Numbered from the stretch's first letter, positions 1 through 7,400 are shown. The stretch: DNA of 8,193 nucleotides from Candidatus Omnitrophota bacterium (GCA_028717825.1 JAQUNB010000043.1:1-8193), one strand, 5' to 3'. Translations and numbers: made by a program. Notes: generated by a model from the letters alone, not told the origin.

Positions 1-145
1 CTCGGCCTACGTTATATGAAGTTAACTCAGGTTAATTAATGTTACAAGATGTCACGCTAACCCCATTTACACGTCATCGTGAGAAAGGTATCTAATTTAA
101 CCTCAATTAACCTTATGTAACATTATGCAACCTTCGTCCCTCGTC
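1..145. repeat. Inverted-repeat intergenic element, copy 1
   Basis: This is the same element as 4133-4267. Bases 21-49 are identical to 4160-4188, and bases 97-145 are identical to 4219-4267. The arms 11-37 and 95-121 are inverted repeats with 21 of 27 positions complementary, and both contain a duplicated 10-mer close to AGGTTAAYTN. The loop (38-94) is longer than in copy 2 and mostly unrelated to it, so the arms are conserved while the loop diverges. This suggests a selected or mobilised hairpin. It opens with a CTCGGCCTAC segment that is also found in copy 2, so the element probably starts beyond the window edge. Confidence 0.85.
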
Positions 146-193
146 CTAGTTCGCGCAGCGAACGATCGTCCCTCGTCTGTCGTCCTTCGTTCT
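134..193. repeat. TCGTCCN heptamer tandem tract interrupted by a small hairpin
   Basis: Units of seven bases beginning TCGT, mostly TCGTCC or TCGTCT, occupy 134-147 (two units) and 166-193 (four units). Between them lies a perfect 6-bp-stem hairpin, gttcgc-gca-gcgaac, at 149-163. The same heptamer family recurs at 4256-4283 and near 264-273. The pattern recalls the short tandemly repeated heptanucleotides (STRRs) known from cyanobacterial intergenic DNA, although the sequence differs. Confidence 0.75.
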
Positions 194-201
194 CGTGAAA
201 T

Positions 202-233
202 GTGTTGTTCCCGGGACTACCTACCACATACTA
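202..233. repeat. Conserved 32-bp block with TACYACA-type heptamers, copy 1
   Basis: This 32-bp block matches 4412-4443 with two mismatches. It begins gtgttgttcccgg and continues into 7-base units (gactacc, taccaca, tactaaa at 215-235). It occupies the same relative place as its partner: between the TCGTCCN tract and the stop codon of the gene transcribed towards it. Confidence 0.8.
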
Positions 234-237
234 AACT

Positions 238-273
238 CGTCGTCTCCATCGACACGACGTCCTTCGTCCCTCG
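238..273. repeat. Short hairpin followed by further TCGTCCN heptamers
   Basis: Arms cgtcgt (238-243) and acgacg (254-259) can pair across a 10-base loop. They are followed by TCGTCCC (264-270) and a partial unit. No U-tract follows on either strand, so I do not call it a terminator. It is probably a degraded part of the same intergenic repeat family. Confidence 0.4.
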
Positions 274-318
274 TAACGTGGTCCAATACACGCCACTAGC
301 AGCTATTTCACACCGGCG

Positions 319-3300
319 CTACAACGACAGATATACCGTCATCACCAGCTTATTTTTATCGCCAAGTTCGTCGAGTTTCACGCGGCCGGATTTCGGCAAA
401 AGCACAATGACCTTACCTTTCAACATTAACAGTAGATCATCTAAAGTCACGGGCTTCTTATAAAAGGGGTCATCGGCAATAGTATTATAAAAACGCAAGA
501 TATTTTCTGTATCAGCTCCCCCCGCCGCCATCGCCATGAGGGTGATCGATTCAAGTATCGGCAAATATACATCCTCGTCGCCTATCGTCGGCCATCCATC
601 TTCAATGGCCGTTATCCATGCTTTATGTTCGAATTCAAGGAACTTATCCCTTTCAAGATTTTCACACTGAACTATCATAAAAACATGTTCCATTTTCACT
701 TTTTCTTGATCTATCAAGCGCTGTATTTCGTTCTGCAGTCTCTTTTCGCTACCGCTACGCCTCACTACCTTTAGGTTCGGGAACAATCTTTCGCCTTTAT
801 CATCCTTAGCGTCCTCTAACTGCCGTAGTACCGCGTCTATATAAATCAGCTGGTTCTTTTGATTCTCGCCGATATCGCTGTCTATACCGACAACATGTAT
901 CTCGTCCGGATGTTCTTTCAGAACACGCATAAGATTATGTTTAAAAAGCTCGGCTTGATATCGTATTTCCCGTTCTTCTTCCGTATCTTTTTCAGCAACA
1001 GGTGAAGGATTTTCTCTGATCGCTACCAGCGCCTTGATATCATCAAATGTTTTCGTGTCAGAATACTCAAAATCGGTAAACCCGATTTCCTTAAGTGCTT
1101 CCAGATCTCCATTTATAGGGTCTTCCAGATCCCGTTTTTTCCACCTATATCCGCTATACCCGCCCCCCACGAACGTTATCTTTATATCCGGTCTGATCTT
1201 TAAAATTTGCCTAACAATATCGATCGAGTGACTATTGTTTACTTTGTATATTTCCCAATATCCCAGATTTGAAAAAATGACCAGTTCTTGTTTTCCCCCC
1301 AGATCCTGTAAAATTTGTTTGGCTATAGCTTCGGCATTCTTTATGTCTGCCGCTTCCCCGTTAAAGATCCTGAACTTCTCTCTTTCTATCCCGTTTAACT
1401 TGAATTGCTCGACTGCGTGTTCTCGCGTTTTCCTGTCGTTTTCAACAAGGTCCGCGGATGCCGCCCCGTGCTTAAGCGCTGCAACCGACAATATTCCGCT
1501 TCCCGATGCAAGGTCCACAACATGCTTACCTTTTAGATCGAGATTATCCAACGCCACGAGCATGGTATCGGTCCATATACCCATTTGGGCCGTGTTCTCG
1601 CTGCTATTAAAAAGATCGACCGAAAAGAGTATTTCGGCACCGGAATCTTCGAGCGAAGACAGCTCTTCCGGAGTAAAAACTATGCTTCCCGAACTATCGA
1701 TAATGATAAATCTGCCTAAACGCGCAAGACTCACACGATCATCGAGATAAGTATATCGCCTTTTTTCATATCGTCTTTCGTTATTATTCTTATCTCTATA
1801 GAATAATTTTACAAAGATCGCATCCATTTTAGTCAGTTTTTTCACTCTTGCCAGAGATTCACAGACTTTGCCGACATTTCCCTGATCATATGTGATCGTT
1901 TTTCTGTCGGTGCCGGCCGTATTGTCGACATTCTTTTCCTCACTCGGCTTTATCGGTACATACCCTTTGTTAAGCAGATTCCTTATAATGAACGGCAGTT
2001 CGTTAAGTGGAAGCGCCATTAATTTTGCCCGGTTCGCTTGTATAACAGGCTTTATTTTCTCCAGACCTTTAATGATCAAGTCGCTTTTTAACGTTACCGG
2101 GGTTTTGCTTTCATCCACGACCGCTGTTAATTCCGCTTTTTCCTGTGCGGTTGTTATCTCCGAGAGAAAATTCCGTTCCGATTGTAAAACTTTTTTTTCG
2201 ATGTCTTCCTTATTACCGTCTAAGAGTTTACGCGCAACGTCTTGCCTAGTTTTTTCCAAATCTTCCGAAGCCGAAGAAGAACGACTTCCCCGCTGTTTAG
2301 CTAAAACCATCTCTCTTTTTTTACTTACTTCCTTCTCTGCCTCTCGCCTGATCGCGTCATCCGCAATGTTATTACAGGTCTCTTTCGCCTCATCGAATAA
2401 TCCGGCCCCTGCCTGCTTAACCGCTATGTTACAGAACTCCTTCGATTTCCATAGTTGGATGGCCTTTGAATAAATCTCGCGTGTTCTCTCAAATATTCTT
2501 TTTGCCGTTTCCTTGTCCCCTTCAAGAGAAAGACACCTCGCCGCTTCCCAAAGAATTTGTATCTGCGCCTGTATGCTATCGGGATAAACTTTTTGGGCGG
2601 TCTCTACGGCGTCATCTAAGAAACCCGCTTCGATCTCATACACGGCGATCTCGACAAAAAGCGAGATCTTTGTAGACTCAACAGCCGACCTCACCTCTTC
2701 TTCGGTCAATCCGCCCTCGTATAACCAAGTCTCTAAAAAAGGGCCCGACCTCTCCTCTGCCGGAGGCCTTTGTTTTCCGGCTATTTTTTCATCTACCTCG
2801 TCTGTCCCGATGTCCCATTTCGATTGTCCTTCTATCATTCCAATTTCATCCAGAACATTTTTTTTTACAGCCTCATCCATGATCTTCTGCGCTTCCTGTT
2901 CGGCATCTCTAAACAATCCTCCCAGTTTTGCCAGATCCAAAGCTATCATACGGAACGCCGTATCTTTAATTTCCCGAAATATCTTTGTTGCCTTTTCTTT
3001 GTCCCCCATCTTTATTGCTATAGTGGTCAAATTGCATAAAAATTCTATTTTTTTCGCAGGTTGTATTTCTTTTCTTTGCGCTCTCTCCAACTCTTTATAA
3101 AACATCTTTTTGAGAATGTCATCGCACTCGAGCATAGGGATAAGAATACACAACCCCGAGAGCTTCTTGTTTTCGTCTTCATCGGACAATAATGTGAGTG
3201 CTTCCTCGACGGTTTCTTTTTCTTCTCCGCCGATACCCTCTGTTATAAACCGGACATATTTTTCAAAATAGCCCGAAGGCTCTCCGAATATCGCTTTTCG

Positions 3301-4020
3301 TTTTAGCAAAAGGTTTATATATTCCCGCAGATCATTTTTTAAAGCTATAACTTCATCCTTATCAAACACAGCCGTCTGGATCTCGTTATAAACAACGCGG
3401 TGGTCTTTTCTGTCAACTTGAGTCCCGTCACCAATGATCCTCAGGTGTTCCGGAACGCATAGATGATAAATATACTGTGCGGCACGTTTAGTGGAAATCG
3501 ATCTTAACCGGCCAAAAAGTTCTATATCAACCCCGAATTCTTTCAGAAAAGTAAAAGCTAGGAGATAATCCTCCGAGGTCTCCACTTCACCATGATAAAG
3601 ATAAAGCCTTTTTGTAAGATCATTCTGGATGTCTATAAGATTCGCTAATGTTTGGTCCGACCGTTTTTTATGTTTTAGCGGTATCTTTTCGCGGTTTTTG
3701 ATGTGCAGTTCAATAGCGAGGTCTATCGCGTCCCTTATGTCGGCAATCATGGCGGAACGGCTTTTCTCATCAAGTTCGATCTTTTCCGGAAGTTCGCCGC
3801 TTAGGAGTCCGACGAGCGGCGCGCCGTTACCGATAGCGCCCGGTTTCACACCTTCGGCCATTTCCTCCCGCACAACTTTTGCCGTATCCGGCACGAGAGG
3901 ATCATCGGCGTTCACTATCGGCGCCCCAAGATTATCCACGGCCAAATCCGCCCGGACATCCCCTGCGACAAACGCGAAGAGAAGTAGAACAGTTATGCTT
4001 TTAAATAGAACTTTCTTCAT
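319..4020 (-). CDS. Giant exported TPR-like repeat protein with a class I SAM methyltransferase domain
   Basis: Complete protein of 1233 residues; specific function not recognised. Residues 1-25 look like a Sec signal peptide: basic MKKVLFK, a hydrophobic core around VLLLFAFVAG, and a likely cut after VRA at residue 24. Residues about 325-565 are paired helices of TPR/PPR type, with repeated GDKE-A-K-IF and G-LFDEA-ET patterns (339-349, 501-511, 540-548). Residues 555-625 are highly charged with a serine patch (579-585). Residues about 812-1002 form a class I methyltransferase fold: motif I VVDLASGSGILS (834-845), acidic loop LVEND (858-862) and motif-IV-like VIFSNLGYW (914-922). The stretch G-WTDTMLVALDNL before motif I recalls ribosomal protein L11 methyltransferase PrmA. 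SAM binding appears intact; the substrate is unknown. Residues 1015-1233 alternate strands and helices, then a helical part (AWITAIEDG, YLPILESITL) and a short tail. The ATG is favoured by the signal peptide that follows; no clear Shine-Dalgarno precedes it. The gene lies 445 bp downstream of the other giant gene. Confidence 0.9.
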   Translation of the reverse strand: MKKVLFKSITVLLLFAFVAGDVRADLAVDNLGAPIVNADDPLVPDTAKVVREEMAEGVKPGAIGNGAPLVGLLSGELPEKIELDEKSRSAMIADIRDAIDLAIELHIKNREKIPLKHKKRSDQTLANLIDIQNDLTKRLYLYHGEVETSEDYLLAFTFLKEFGVDIELFGRLRSISTKRAAQYIYHLCVPEHLRIIGDGTQVDRKDHRVVYNEIQTAVFDKDEVIALKNDLREYINLLLKRKAIFGEPSGYFEKYVRFITEGIGGEEKETVEEALTLLSDEDENKKLSGLCILIPMLECDDILKKMFYKELERAQRKEIQPAKKIEFLCNLTTIAIKMGDKEKATKIFREIKDTAFRMIALDLAKLGGLFRDAEQEAQKIMDEAVKKNVLDEIGMIEGQSKWDIGTDEVDEKIAGKQRPPAEERSGPFLETWLYEGGLTEEEVRSAVESTKISLFVEIAVYEIEAGFLDDAVETAQKVYPDSIQAQIQILWEAARCLSLEGDKETAKRIFERTREIYSKAIQLWKSKEFCNIAVKQAGAGLFDEAKETCNNIADDAIRREAEKEVSKKREMVLAKQRGSRSSSASEDLEKTRQDVARKLLDGNKEDIEKKVLQSERNFLSEITTAQEKAELTAVVDESKTPVTLKSDLIIKGLEKIKPVIQANRAKLMALPLNELPFIIRNLLNKGYVPIKPSEEKNVDNTAGTDRKTITYDQGNVGKVCESLARVKKLTKMDAIFVKLFYRDKNNNERRYEKRRYTYLDDRVSLARLGRFIIIDSSGSIVFTPEELSSLEDSGAEILFSVDLFNSSENTAQMGIWTDTMLVALDNLDLKGKHVVDLASGSGILSVAALKHGAASADLVENDRKTREHAVEQFKLNGIEREKFRIFNGEAADIKNAEAIAKQILQDLGGKQELVIFSNLGYWEIYKVNNSHSIDIVRQILKIRPDIKITFVGGGYSGYRWKKRDLEDPINGDLEALKEIGFTDFEYSDTKTFDDIKALVAIRENPSPVAEKDTEEEREIRYQAELFKHNLMRVLKEHPDEIHVVGIDSDIGENQKNQLIYIDAVLRQLEDAKDDKGERLFPNLKVVRRSGSEKRLQNEIQRLIDQEKVKMEHVFMIVQCENLERDKFLEFEHKAWITAIEDGWPTIGDEDVYLPILESITLMAMAAGGADTENILRFYNTIADDPFYKKPVTLDDLLLMLKGKVIVLLPKSGRVKLDELGDKNKLVMTVYLSL

Positions 4021-4023
4021 ATG

Positions 4024-4103
4024 CTTAAACCAGGTTTCAAATTAAAGCTAAACCTGTCCATTTTTCAATCTTAAACCGGGTTTCGGACCAAAGCTAAACC
4101 TGC
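4024..4103. repeat. Two copies of a 34-bp repeat at 46-bp spacing upstream of a giant gene
   Basis: Copies at 4024-4057 and 4070-4103 agree at 28 of 34 positions, and all six differences are transitions. Each begins with a hyphenated palindrome (AAACC-A-GGTTT at 4027-4037, AAACC-G-GGTTT at 4073-4083) and shares AAAGCTAAACCTG. Read on the minus strand, the start-proximal copy can also form a 7-bp hairpin CAGGTTT/AAACCTG with a 12-base loop; in the other copy this stem has one mismatch. The location, between the start codon and the upstream repeats, suits a paired operator or a structured leader. Confidence 0.7.
4041..4068 (-). promoter_or_regulatory. Putative sigma-70-type promoter for the exported methyltransferase giant gene
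   Basis: On the minus strand a TTGAAA box (4063-4068) is followed after 16 bases by TTTAAT (4041-4046); each box matches five of six consensus bases. Transcription would start near 4034, leaving a leader of roughly 14 nt with no visible Shine-Dalgarno. The predicted start falls inside the hyphenated palindrome AAACC-A-GGTTT (4027-4037), which could be an operator. AT-rich DNA produces such boxes by chance, so this is tentative. Confidence 0.35.
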
Positions 4104-4128
4104 ACCCTTAGCTCATGGCCCGTTTCAC

Positions 4129-4149
4129 GGCCCTCGGCCTACGGCCCAC
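4129..4149. repeat. Three GGCCYNC heptamers
   Basis: Three consecutive seven-base units, ggccctc, ggcctac and ggcccac, sit immediately outside the left arm of the inverted-repeat element. Positions 1-10 in the left intergenic region preserve part of the same tract (ctc plus ggcctac) but lack the third unit, consistent with gain or loss of single heptamers. Confidence 0.65.
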
Positions 4150-4267
4150 GTTACATGAGGTTAACTCAGGTTAATTAATGTTACAAGAAGTTACGTATCG
4201 CGATAAAGGCAACCTGAATTAACCTCAATTAACCTTATGTAACATTATGCAACCTTCGTCCCTCGTC
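4133..4267. repeat. Inverted-repeat intergenic element, copy 2
   Basis: Arms 4150-4176 and 4217-4243 are inverted repeats with 24 of 27 positions complementary around a 40-base loop. Each arm contains two 10-base units (AGGTTAACTC/AGGTTAATTA on the left, AATTAACCTC/AATTAACCTT on the right). It shares a 29-bp and a 49-bp identical block with the copy at 1-145, while the loop sequences differ. No open frame of substance lies inside, so it is non-autonomous at most. As transcript it could fold into a long AU-rich hairpin downstream of the stop codon of the upstream giant gene. Confidence 0.88.
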
Positions 4268-4283
4268 TGTCGTCCATCGTCAT
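4256..4283. repeat. Four TCGTCNN heptamers
   Basis: Four perfect-register seven-base units, TCGTCCC, TCGTCTG, TCGTCCA and TCGTCAT, directly follow the right arm of the inverted-repeat element. This is the same heptamer family and the same relative position as 134-193. Confidence 0.75.
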
Positions 4284-4350
4284 CATCGGCACTATATACC
4301 ATAGACGTTCTTCAAATCGTCTCGTTACCTCGCAACCATATACGTTCCTA

Positions 4351-4409
4351 CAACGGTGGGGTCAGTCCTCTCGGTGTCGACAACTTCGTGAGACCTGACC
4401 CCACCGTTG
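4351..4409. repeat. Perfect 15-bp-stem palindrome, REP-like
   Basis: caacggtggggtcag (4351-4365) is perfectly inverted at 4395-4409. After two unpaired positions on each side, three more pairs (ctc 4368-4370 with gag 4390-4392) extend the stem, leaving a 19-base loop that contains the self-complementary gtcgac. A GC-rich imperfect palindrome of this size in an intergenic gap resembles REP/BIME elements that RAYT-type (Y1) transposases mobilise in other bacteria; no such transposase is in the window. Neither strand has a U-tract after it, so a terminator is less likely. The left intergenic region lacks it, consistent with insertion. Confidence 0.8.
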
Positions 4410-4411
4410 CC

Positions 4412-4452
4412 GTGTTGTTCCCGGTACTACATACCACATACTACATACGTTC
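4412..4452. repeat. Conserved block with TACYACA heptamers, copy 2
   Basis: Bases 4412-4443 match 202-233 with two mismatches. From 4425 the sequence is a clear heptamer series: TACTACA, TACCACA, TACTACA, then a diverged TACGTTC ending 14 bases from the stop codon of the upstream giant gene. In copy 1 the heptamers are more degenerate. Confidence 0.8.
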
Positions 4453-4465
4453 TTCGTAAAAAACA

Positions 4466-7400
4466 CTACGCCGCGATACGCACCGCTGCCATAAGGTTAT
4501 ATTTTTTGATCTCTTCACGCGACATCACATAGAAGTCGGGTAGATCTAAAACTATTTTTTGCAGCGCCCCGCGAAGACCTTCAGGGTCTTCCGGAAATAC
4601 AAATTCTTCGCCGGTTATCACTTCCCTCTGTCTTTTTATAAACCCTAAAATAGGGCCGTAGTCTTCGTCCCGTTCTCCTTTTGCCATTTCTTCTTCCGTT
4701 ATACTTGCCGAAGCAACCGCGAGATTTATCATCCCTGCGATCTTCAGTAAACAATCTTCAATACTTACACCTTCGGACGGCCTTACGAAAATCTCACTTT
4801 TTCCGTTATGCGCCGGCCCTTTACAAGTTACGGAAAAAACCGCACCGGACCCATCTTCAATACGGTTCTCGATTATTTTGCTGTTTCCGCAAACCGATCT
4901 CAACACACTCACATATGCGTGGACGATCGCTTCTTGCTCGACCGACAATTGTTTCGCGTCATACTGTATCCTATACGTTAGATCTTCTTTAAGTTTTCCG
5001 GCTAAAACGTCCATAAATAACGAAGTTGTATTTTCCGCATCGAATGCATCTTCATCGGCCATATTTTCAAAATAGCTCTCCTGTGTCTTTTCTTGCATTT
5101 TGATGGAACTCTTTGCCACAAGGCTTTCTGCCGCCTTACGTGCAAGTAGTTCCAGACCTGCGTTGTTGCCGCTTCTTACCGCCTCCCTGCCGGCACCAAG
5201 AGAAACATACATCGACTGCAGCCCTTCACCGTTCTTTTTGCCACGTCCCGCATGGAACAAAAGGCCTTCTTTCTCATCCGTAAATACTTTTCCTAACGAA
5301 GAATCATCCCCTTCAACTATGCAAAATCTGACAGGATCATATTTAAAGTCATAAAAACTTGTTATATAAAAAACAGCTCCGGCTTCTGTGAGTTCCGCGC
5401 CGGATGCATCGTCTCTGCCTCTTCCTATAACCATAACTCCACAATTTTTCGCGTCAGATATAGCATGTTCACTGTTCGCGAACATTACAGCATTGTCCGA
5501 AGAAAAGTTATTTTCCGCCAGAACAGTTTTAATATAATCGCTTCTCGGGCCGCTACACATGCCATCTATGATCTGGCTCAACCCTAATTCCTCGATCTTC
5601 CGGGCCAAAAGATCTCCCCTTCCATCGGATAAGATATAGACCTTTACACCTGTTTCTTTGAGCCTCATTATGGTTTTAGTAACCCCGTTCACCGTACGGA
5701 ATTCCTTATTTACTTCGTTCATTTTTTGTTGTGCCGTTTTAGTGAATACATCATAAAATTCATTTGCATCCTTAAAAGGCAGCTTTTTGCCTATTTCCCC
5801 GGCATAAAATACCAGCTTTTCCCATTTATCTTCACGATTCAAACCGTTCATTCCCGCATAAACCATAGCCGCTTCTTTTGGTCCGCTGAAAAATCCCGGC
5901 AGGTTTTCCATTAAGGCCTCTATATTGTAAACTTCATTGTCTGCCACCACTCCATCCCAACTAAAAAAAGCCGCCTTAAGAGGAACATTCTCCGGAGCGC
6001 TGTCACTTCCCCATTCTTGTATTTCCTCATTTTGGTTTTGTTTTTTTTGGGCAAGTGCTTCTTCAATGATAGCTTTCATCTTGACCATCTTATACTGGTC
6101 TCTCATGACAAGAAACGTTTTAATGACCGCTACCATGTTTTCTTTATTTTCTAATTTTTTGACTAACTTGTCAAAAGTCGTATACGTATCCGAAAGATAG
6201 TATAAATTTTCCATTATTAAATTTGCTAATTCTTCGCCGGACATTTTTTCGTCGAGCCAGAACATCTGTTCTAACGTTAAAGCGAACAACCTGCCGTCGT
6301 TCGCGGCTTCTTCAAGCGCGGAGCTGATATATTTTAGTTCATCCATACCCCCTGCACCGGGCGCTTTTATCCTCTCATCATGATTTTTGCGATAAAGTGC
6401 TTCCAACTCTCCTTTATGTTGCTCCAATGCCTCAACTATCGTTTGCACACCGTAGGAATCTACTTGTTCCGATTTTGGGATTTCTCTGTCTTCTTTGTCC
6501 TCTTTCCGTGCTGCATTTCTAACATTTTTCTTAATAAGATCGAACATTTTTTTTGCGGCTCTTTCTTTTTCCGTCAAATATTTACCACCCCACTGAAGAT
6601 CTTTTTCCGTATTCCACGTTACGGGATCGACAACTTTCACCACACTTCTTAATAGCTCAATTCTTTCATAAGGTAAATTAACCAGAGACACCCCATACAG
6701 GAATAGGTCCACTATCAATCCGTCCTCTATCAAAGAAACTTTCTCAAGACGCCTTAATTCTAGTTTTATTTCCAGTCTTTCTTTGCTTGGCAAGATTTCC
6801 GCCAGTTCATTAAACAATCTCTCTCTCGTCGCGGACCTGTCCAATGCATCTGCTATCGATAGATAAAGATCCGGGTTCCTTTCCCATAAACGATGGAATT
6901 TTTCTCTGTAATCCATTAGAGCTAACCCGGGATCTCTGCCGATATGTCTATCCAGTAATTTTACCTTTTCGGTGAACACACTGGCATCCTTTGGAAGTAA
7001 CGCAAAGAATAGATCATTTAATATGTTTTCTTTCAAGGCGTTCTCTTTAATAGATGCCGTGATCTGGATAAAAGACCGTATCGCGATATCTCTTAAAGCG
7101 CTTTTTCTCGCGGATAAAAGCCCCAAAAACACCTCATTTATCGCCTTTTTTTTCAGCATGTCATCATCTAACGAAAGCGCCATCTCTCCCATTAGCATAA
7201 CTGCGATTTTTCGGATAGATCGCTTCTCTTTGCTTATATTGATCAATTTTTCAAATAATTCTTTTTTTGCCTTGGTTCCGTTGATCGACAGGGCTATCGC
7301 ATTACATGTTTTCTCGAGACCTGATCTATAAAGCTCGCCATTTATAGAACTTTTGTCAGACCCTGCAAATTTTCTAAGATCAAATAAATCTGCTAACTTG

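Larger units (their letters stand above)
1..318. other. Repeat-filled intergenic region downstream of the complete giant gene
   Basis: No convincing gene is present. The stretch holds, in order, a large inverted-repeat element, TCGTCCN heptamer tracts with a small hairpin, a TACYACA-type heptamer block, and another short hairpin with heptamers at 238-273. The remaining bases up to the stop codon (274-318) show nothing I recognise. No rho-independent terminator with a U-tract is visible after the stop codon. The left end of the repeat runs off the window. Confidence 0.7.
4021..4465. other. Intergenic region between the two giant genes, built mostly of repeats
   Basis: No convincing gene is present in these 445 bases. 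Reading from the start codon of the complete gene outward, it holds a paired 34-bp repeat with a putative promoter, a GGCCYNC heptamer tract, the second inverted-repeat element, a TCGTCCN tract, about 65 bases without a pattern I recognise (4284-4350), a perfect hairpin, and a TACYACA heptamer block. The hairpin is the main part absent from the left intergenic region. A T-run follows the stop codon of the upstream gene on the minus strand, but no strong hairpin precedes it. Confidence 0.7.

Noticed and set aside
1..145. Repeats in both intergenic regions as a CRISPR array
   Set aside because: There are only two copies about 4.1 kb apart, with no regular spacers between direct repeats and no cas genes.
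1015..1587. Assignment of the methyltransferase as PrmA
   Set aside because: Motif I and the stretch before it resemble PrmA, but the protein is about four times the usual length, has a signal peptide, and motif IV differs from the usual PrmA pattern; only the fold class is supported.
1235..1750. Plus-strand open frame of 171 codons
   Set aside because: It overlaps the methyltransferase domain on the opposite strand, where the minus-strand frame carries recognisable motifs; it is an antisense shadow.
1892..2473. Plus-strand open frame of 193 codons antisense to the methyltransferase giant gene
   Set aside because: It lies wholly inside the longer minus-strand gene, its protein is serine- and phenylalanine-rich as expected for antisense of lysine- and glutamate-rich coding sequence, and no domain is visible.
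4247..4459. Plus-strand open frame of 70 codons in the intergenic region
   Set aside because: Its sequence is made of the heptamer tracts and the hairpin, it has no ribosome binding site that I can see, and its counterpart in the left intergenic region (125-463) has diverged and runs into the neighbouring gene.
4453..4475. T-run after the stop codon of the upstream giant gene as a rho-independent terminator
   Set aside because: On the minus strand TGTTTTTT follows the TAG, but the preceding bases give only a weak, interrupted stem, so the terminator pattern is incomplete.
5354..5983. Active phosphoglycolate phosphatase or beta-phosphoglucomutase
   Set aside because: The overall fold pattern fits, but the nucleophilic Asp is replaced by Ser and the motif III and IV residues are not evident, so a catalytic assignment is not supported.
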